Assembly (NCBI GenBank): GCA_964485235.1
Contig: CAZAIO010000057.1
Span: forward strand, 1-17,950
Source of the DNA: CAZAIO01 sp964485235
GTDB taxonomy: Bacteria > Chloroflexota > Dehalococcoidia > GIF9 > UBA5629
DNA length: 17,950 bases
Direction of reading: 5' to 3'
Below are positions 13,900-17,950 of this stretch, in pieces; position 1 is the first letter of the stretch; every line of letters starts with the position of its first letter. A model generated the notes under the pieces. That model did no database searches. It saw nothing but the letters and a program-made list of their open reading frames with translations, and had not been told where the DNA came from. The translations under genes were made by a program, and so were the position numbers.

Positions 13900-15357
13900 C
13901 TACGAAGGAACTTCCACAACAATTTTTGTCCCCTCGCCCGGTCTGGACCAGATATCGAGCTTTCCTCCAACAAAACGTGTTTGTTCCTGTATACCGGTAA
14001 GTCCCAGTTTACCTGTCCTGGCAAGATCACCTATCATTTCGGGGAAATCAGAGCCTTTTCCGTTGTCTGTGATCGATACAACCGTCTTGCCTCTATTGAA
14101 TTCGACATTCACGTCAACGTTTGTGGCATCCGAATGAAGCTGAACGTTTCTTAGTGCTTCCTGCGTCACTCGAAACAATACAAGTTCCACATGTCCGGGA
14201 AGCCGCCGCGGTTCACCCGTGACATTCAGATGAGTTGGAATATGCGAATATGTTTCGCAATCGGTAACCAGGGATTGGATGGCCGGAAGCAGTCCGAGAT
14301 GGTCCAGGATCGGAGGCCGCAAATCATGACTCAGACGGCGCAGATTACTCATTATACCCTTGATCTGCTCTTGTATGCTGTTGTACAACTCTTCGTTCTG
14401 AGATAACGCTTCACATCCGTTTTCGGACAGGTCTTCTATCTGACGTGATAATACAAATAGCTCCTGGCAGGTCTCGTCATAAAGCCGTGAAGAGACGCGT
14501 TTCTTCTCATTTTCGTGCGACCACGCGGAATGCTGCAAATAGAAATCGAGGTTCTCTCTGATCCTCCTCTCCTGCGTTACATCACGTGCAATAAGCTGGA
14601 ACCCGGCAGGTTGTCCGCCTATCCTGACAACATTAGTGGTAAGCTTGAAAATAGTATGTTCTCCCTGTTTTGTGATCACTTTCTGCTCATATGGTTGTTC
14701 TACATATTCTCCCTTTAACAATTTTTCACGTATCGCTCTTGTATGTTTCCTGCTCTCCTTCGAAAGCAGCGATTTCACGTTCATATGCATCAGTTCTTCC
14801 CGGCTATAACCGATGAGTTTAGCCGCGGCATCGTTCGCAGCAATGATATCGCCTTCCATATCATGAAGCCATATCGCATCGTTTGCGTTCTCAAAAATTT
14901 GCCGGTATTTTTCTTCCGATGTCTGTAGTTCCTGCTGCGCTGATTCCAGCTGAATACGTCTTACCCGTTCACGCCGCATAAGTCCGATGGTTACTGCAAG
15001 TATGTTCCCCATAATAAAGACTGCGCTCGTTTCGAATAATGCATCCCGTGGATGTTCAGAAATAAACAAAGCACGGGGTAACATCAAGGCAAGCGCGATA
15101 AAACAGGTTGCCACAGCACCCCGTAGCCCGAACATAAAGCCGGACCATACGATGGGGATAAGAAATAGAATCCTCTCGAAGCCGTGCCTGCTTAAATTCA
15201 AATAGGACAGGAGATCCGCTAAAAAAGCAGGTTGTCTGATCGCTTCCGCATAGTGAGGGATGGTGATAAGAATGAACACAACAACCACAAACCAGAAAGC
15301 TGGTCTGGTCATTTCCCGCACACTATTCCTCATCAAGTGGCGCCATGATACGCTCAT
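13900..15357 (-). CDS. Membrane PAS kinase of the HisKA_3 type with Tyr in place of the phospho-His (HK2)
   Basis: The protein has 485 residues. Membrane segments lie at about 21-37, 64-99 (two helices) and 110-127; a coiled linker follows (130-150), then a PAS domain (about 150-262). The dimerisation helix is KKRVSSRLYDETCQELFVL, where the phosphoacceptor His expected in RLHDETxQ is Tyr293 (codon TAT at 14479-14481, one base from CAT). The acidic residue Asp294 and Gln298 of the DxxxQ phosphatase motif remain. The ATPase domain (about 385-485) looks intact: TQEALRNVQLHSDA, DNGKGSD (431-437), LGLTGIQEQ, and RPGEGT. It may be a phosphatase, a regulatory partner or a dead kinase. GGCGGTG precedes the ATG, like the site of RR2. 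No regulator gene is adjacent. Confidence 0.88.
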   Translation of the reverse strand: MSVSWRHLMRNSVREMTRPAFWFVVVVFILITIPHYAEAIRQPAFLADLLSYLNLSRHGFERILFLIPIVWSGFMFGLRGAVATCFIALALMLPRALFISEHPRDALFETSAVFIMGNILAVTIGLMRRERVRRIQLESAQQELQTSEEKYRQIFENANDAIWLHDMEGDIIAANDAAAKLIGYSREELMHMNVKSLLSKESRKHTRAIREKLLKGEYVEQPYEQKVITKQGEHTIFKLTTNVVRIGGQPAGFQLIARDVTQERRIRENLDFYLQHSAWSHENEKKRVSSRLYDETCQELFVLSRQIEDLSENGCEALSQNEELYNSIQEQIKGIMSNLRRLSHDLRPPILDHLGLLPAIQSLVTDCETYSHIPTHLNVTGEPRRLPGHVELVLFRVTQEALRNVQLHSDATNVDVNVEFNRGKTVVSITDNGKGSDFPEMIGDLARTGKLGLTGIQEQTRFVGGKLDIWSRPGEGTKIVVEVPS

Positions 15358-15540
15358 TGCCGCACCGCCTTATAAGAACATCCGTCTTGTTTATGGTAAA
15401 AACAGGTACGCTCTTATAGTGTATTAGCCTCGTATATTTTACCGTCTACCCGGTATCATTTTTTTATTGACAATATATCTTTGTCCGCGACACTCGAATA
15501 TAAGCTGAAAATAAACAAAGGAATGAAATAATTCCGTATT

Positions 15541-16296
15541 TCAATCTGATATTTTCAGCAACCGTTTTAAATTCGCTGTTGTAATTTCGGCAACGTGATC
15601 TATCGTTGTCCCTCGCAAAGCCGCAATCTTTTGCGCTACAAGCGCAACCTCATAAGGCCCTGCAGCATCTTTTGTATTGGCGCAGTCTGTTTCTATAAGG
15701 AGACGATCTTCAGGTATAGCACAAATTGCCTCATGCAGCCTGTCATCTGCGCTATGGACCACTCCCATAAAACCGGGAGAAATATAAAAACCGAGGTCCA
15801 GCCATTCCTGAAGTTCGTCCGGTCCGCTAAAAAATGAATGTATCCAGCCCTTGAGCCCCAGCCGGGCCTCATTTCTTAAAATGGTCATTGTATCCTGATA
15901 AGCATCTCTGCAATGGATACTTACAGGTAAGTCCATCTGTCGTGCAAGCGCGACTTCATAGAGCAGCAACTCCTTCTGGACTTCTGCCGTCTCCGGTTTA
16001 CGAAAATAGTCCAGTCCCACTTCTCCCATAGCGACTACTTGCTTTTGCTGTGTCAGTTCCTGAAGCCCTCTTTTTACCTCATCCGTCGGATATACGCTTA
16101 AAAAAGGATGAATGCCTACCGCCGCGTAGATTTGTTCAAAGCGCTGAGCCATATCTATTATTTTCCAGGACCCTTCGATAGATGTACCCATCGTTAAAAT
16201 AAGGCCGACTTCCGCTTTTATCGCCAGGTCGAAGACTTCATCGAATTGTTCGTTATGGTACCTGTCAAGATGACAATGGCTATCAGTAAGAATCAA
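15541..16296 (-). CDS. tatD: TatD-family metal-dependent hydrolase
   Basis: This 251-residue soluble TIM-barrel protein has the TatD metal ligands: His7 and His9 in DSHCHLD, Glu92 in GEVGLDYF, His128 in SIHCRD, His153 in WIHSF and Asp204 in ETDC. Family members act as 3'-5' DNases or related hydrolases; the substrate in this organism is unproven. The start is TTG at 16296: it places the metal motif at the usual distance from the N-terminus and has GGAG about 9 bases upstream. The segment after ETDC (ANTKDAAGPYE) replaces the common P-Y/F-L-A-P loop, a mild departure from typical TatD proteins. HK2 follows downstream on the same strand after about 180 bases that hold a weak hairpin (15520-15535). 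Confidence 0.9.
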   Translation of the reverse strand: MILTDSHCHLDRYHNEQFDEVFDLAIKAEVGLILTMGTSIEGSWKIIDMAQRFEQIYAAVGIHPFLSVYPTDEVKRGLQELTQQKQVVAMGEVGLDYFRKPETAEVQKELLLYEVALARQMDLPVSIHCRDAYQDTMTILRNEARLGLKGWIHSFFSGPDELQEWLDLGFYISPGFMGVVHSADDRLHEAICAIPEDRLLIETDCANTKDAAGPYEVALVAQKIAALRGTTIDHVAEITTANLKRLLKISD

Positions 16297-16409
16297 TAGA
16301 TATACTCCGTCTCTCCATTTGATACTTTACGATGATTGCTCTATTACTGTCAATAACAATTGCAGCGATATAAAATAACGTTCACGTCCGGGTGTTTGAA
16401 GGGTGAAAA

Positions 16410-16430
16410 ATAATAGCGTCTATTATACCA
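16410..16430 (-). promoter_or_regulatory. Extended -10 promoter and inverted repeat upstream of tatD
   Basis: Read on the minus strand, TGGTATAAT (hexamer at 16422-16427) is a perfect extended -10. TTTACA or TTACAT lies 18-19 bases further upstream. The same bases take part in the inverted repeat ATAATAG-CGT-CTATTAT (16410-16426), which would cover the start site. The leader before the TTG start at 16296 would be about 120 bases. Confidence 0.5.
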
Positions 16431-16537
16431 TTTAGCATACTCTTTATGTAAAAAAGCCGCAGCAAAGCAGGACAATCAACCAGTGCCCGGAAAAGAACTT
16501 GATATGACCCATCTTTCATACACTTATCCGGCCATTC

Positions 16538-16546
16538 TGCTATAAT
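16538..16546 (+). promoter_or_regulatory. Extended -10 promoter giving a probable leaderless GNAT message
   Basis: TGCTATAAT at 16538-16546 is a perfect extended -10. Only six bases (ACGCCA) separate it from the ATG at 16553, so transcription should begin at or very near the start codon. No Shine-Dalgarno is present. Confidence 0.6.
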
Positions 16547-16552
16547 ACGCCA

Positions 16553-17164
16553 ATGGATGGGAATAAAGAAAAAACTGCCTCCAAGCCCATCTTCAGCAAG
16601 CCGGTAATAGAAAATTTTACAGGATACAGGTCAGGGGGAAAATATCGGCTGATATCTATAGATGGTAATTTTAAGGCATCGGAAGATGATCTGAAAACAA
16701 TCACAAAGATCTGCAATGAGGAACTTGTTTACAGGTTTCTTTTTCAGGACAGATTAAAAGGCAGCCCATATTTAATTAACGATGCCCTCAAGTTCATCAT
16801 ATGGGCACGTGATTGCTGGGAAAAAAGTGAAAGTTTCTTTTTTTTAATCAGGGATGAGGACAACCACATCGTTGCCTGTCTGGATATTAACTCAAATAAC
16901 CTCGAGAACGCAGCTATCGGTTATTGGGCAACGAAGAATCACCCGGGTGTCATGACAAACGCAGTAAACCGTCTATGCGCACTAGCAAAAGAAGCCGGCT
17001 ATAAGAAATTCTATGCACTGGTTGAGCCGGTTAACATCAGGTCCATAGGAGTATTACAGCGGGCAGGATTTACATATACTGGCACAAAAATGGATGAAAT
17101 CCTTTTTATGGACCGGCCCCTGGGAAAACAACTCCTTTTCAATATGTACGAAAAATCACTGTAA
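16553..17164 (+). CDS. GNAT-family N-acetyltransferase (RimJ/RimL-like)
   Basis: This 203-residue cytosolic protein has a C-terminal GNAT fold of the RimJ/RimL type. Seen: FFFLIRDEDNHIVACLDIN (95-113), AIGYWATKNHPGVMTNAV (121-138) for strand 4 and the acetyl-CoA loop, KKFYALVEPVNIRSIGVLQRAGFTYTG (starting at 151) with the familiar N-x-x-S-x-x-V-L-x-R-x-G-F. The acetyl-CoA pyrophosphate loop, usually Q/R-x-x-G-x-G/A, reads NHPGVMT and keeps only one Gly, so activity is not certain. The N-terminal 40 residues are polar and unassigned. Acceptor unknown: protein N-termini and small amines are both possible. It appears to be a single-gene unit with a leaderless promoter. Confidence 0.8.
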   Translation: MDGNKEKTASKPIFSKPVIENFTGYRSGGKYRLISIDGNFKASEDDLKTITKICNEELVYRFLFQDRLKGSPYLINDALKFIIWARDCWEKSESFFFLIRDEDNHIVACLDINSNNLENAAIGYWATKNHPGVMTNAVNRLCALAKEAGYKKFYALVEPVNIRSIGVLQRAGFTYTGTKMDEILFMDRPLGKQLLFNMYEKSL

Positions 17165-17258
17165 TCCTCTCTTTCCCCTGTCTAAAAAGCACACTAATAG
17201 TAACGGTACATTTAATATAACACCTTCTACCTATCCTATCCCTGAATTCACAAGTATA

Positions 17259-17340
17259 TCATGTGATAATTATTAATTTGTATAATATATCTTGATAATA
17301 TATGATATGTTAAAATAAAGCAGTGATGATTATCACATGA
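17259..17340 (+). promoter_or_regulatory. CRP/FNR-like palindrome and paired arms upstream of the NMT1 lipoprotein gene
   Basis: TCATGTGATAAT (17259-17270) and its exact complement ATTATCACATGA (17329-17340) are 58 bases apart. The second arm overlaps AGTGA-N6-TCACA (17322-17337), nine of ten positions of the CRP core TGTGA-N6-TCACA, and equally GTGAT-N4-ATCAC, near the FNR pattern. TATAAT lies between the arms at 17281-17286. The ATG follows at 17434. Control by a CRP/FNR-family factor is plausible, not shown. Confidence 0.45.
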
Positions 17341-17433
17341 AACATTTATCGTGTAATTCGTTTACTTAATATTTTATTATCTAAGTTACCGGTGAACAAT
17401 ATAGCCCCTGACTCTCCGGGTGAAAGGAGCAAA

Positions 17434-17950
17434 ATGAATAAGCCGGGACTGATTTTAATAATAGTAGCCATTCTATATACCGCATTAATTCCTTCCGGGT
17501 GCACCGGTGTCAAGACTCCTCCCGATGAGGTAATCTTACAGCTTAAGTGGGTACATCAGGCCCAGTTCGCAGGATATTACGTAGCACAGTCAAAAGAGTA
17601 TTATGCTCAGGAAAATATCAAGGTTACCTTTTTTGAGGGCGGACAGAATATAGACGTAACAGGGAATTTAATCAACGGGAAAGCTGACTTCGCCGTGCTG
17701 AGCCCGGAAGAGCTTCTAACACACCGCAGCCAGGGCTATAATCTCAAAGCCATTGCCACAATATATCGCCGCAGCGCAGTCGTATTTTTATCGATGGCGG
17801 GTTCAGATATAAAACGGCCTCGCGATTTTCCGGGAAAAACCATAGCAGCCCTCGGAAGTGGCGGTGCGACAGAGTTTCGCATCCAACTTCTTGCCATGCT
17901 GAAAAAACTTCACCTGGAACCGGAGTCGATGAAAATAGTGTCTTACGATC
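17434..17950 (+). CDS. NMT1/THI5-like substrate-binding lipoprotein, 3' end missing
   Basis: The frame runs from the ATG at 17434 to the right edge without a stop (172 codons). AAAGGAG lies 5 bases before the ATG. The protein starts with a lipoprotein signal (MNKPGLILIIVAILYTALI, then PSGC; Cys23). The mature part begins LQLKWVHQAQFAGYYVAQSK, then YYAQENIKVTFFEGGQ, the hallmark of SsuA/ThiY/NMT1 periplasmic binding proteins, and continues with ADFAVLSPEELL and the PRDFPGKTIA motif. Such domains bind pyrimidine precursors, sulfonates or similar small ligands for ABC uptake, or form the sensing part of a histidine kinase. The missing C-terminus and downstream genes would tell which. The ligand is not predictable here. 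Confidence 0.85.
   Translation, partial: MNKPGLILIIVAILYTALIPSGCTGVKTPPDEVILQLKWVHQAQFAGYYVAQSKEYYAQENIKVTFFEGGQNIDVTGNLINGKADFAVLSPEELLTHRSQGYNLKAIATIYRRSAVVFLSMAGSDIKRPRDFPGKTIAALGSGGATEFRIQLLAMLKKLHLEPESMKIVSYD

Noticed and set aside
13739..14137. A 132-codon frame on the plus strand against the end of HK2
   Set aside because: Most of it is antisense to the clearly real ATPase domain of HK2, with no ribosome site.

Overview
The window reads as ordinary bacterial chromosome of moderate GC, dense in genes on both strands. The gene set is a NarL-type two-component cluster, NMT1-type sensing/uptake lipoprotein, archaeal-type thymidylate synthase, benzoate-CoA-ligase-like enzyme, TreT-like trehalose synthase and MNT/HEPN pair. 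It would suit an anaerobic Chloroflexota lineage such as Dehalococcoidia, but this is an inference from gene content and style; there is no rRNA or marker gene here to settle it. No tRNA, rRNA, CRISPR array, insertion sequence or prophage was seen.

Layout. (1) 1-2499, plus strand: the 3' part of a TreT-like glycosyltransferase, a HAD hydrolase and a MarC-family membrane protein. (2) 2578-5490, plus strand: an extended -10 promoter, a benzoate-CoA-ligase-like acyl-CoA synthetase and, 25 bases on, a soluble PAS histidine kinase (HK1). (3) 5429-6558, minus strand: two response regulators, a receiver-only protein and a NarL/LuxR-type protein. The first overlaps the end of HK1 tail to tail by 62 bases. 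(4) 6559-7840: two small single-pass membrane protein genes that resemble each other. Each has a long leader with the same layout (AT-rich inverted repeat, a shared 32-base box about 180 bases before the start codon, strong GGAGGTG ribosome binding site), and each is followed by a hairpin terminator. (5) 7841-9805, plus strand: thymidylate synthase, then an MNT nucleotidyltransferase/HEPN pair with a palindromic operator over its promoter. (6) 9868-11568, minus strand: a PEBP-like lipoprotein and a tandem UspA protein. (7) 11569-12285: about 700 bases without a convincing gene. (8) 12286-13710, plus strand: a large lipoprotein with a duplicated module. (9) 13900-16296, minus strand: a membrane PAS histidine kinase (HK2) whose phosphoacceptor His is Tyr, and a TatD-family hydrolase. 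(10) 16553 to the end, plus strand: a GNAT protein on a probably leaderless transcript and the start of an NMT1/THI5-like lipoprotein with a CRP/FNR-like palindrome upstream.

Two things stand out. First, the paired small membrane proteins with a shared upstream element sit beside the two-component genes. Second, the two NarL-family kinases have complementary defects: HK1 keeps the His but lacks the adjacent DxxxQ motif, while HK2 keeps DxxxQ but lacks the His. A testable picture is a split kinase/phosphatase signalling system, read out by the NarL-type regulator, that acts on the small-protein leaders. Only the parts are seen; the link between them is inferred.
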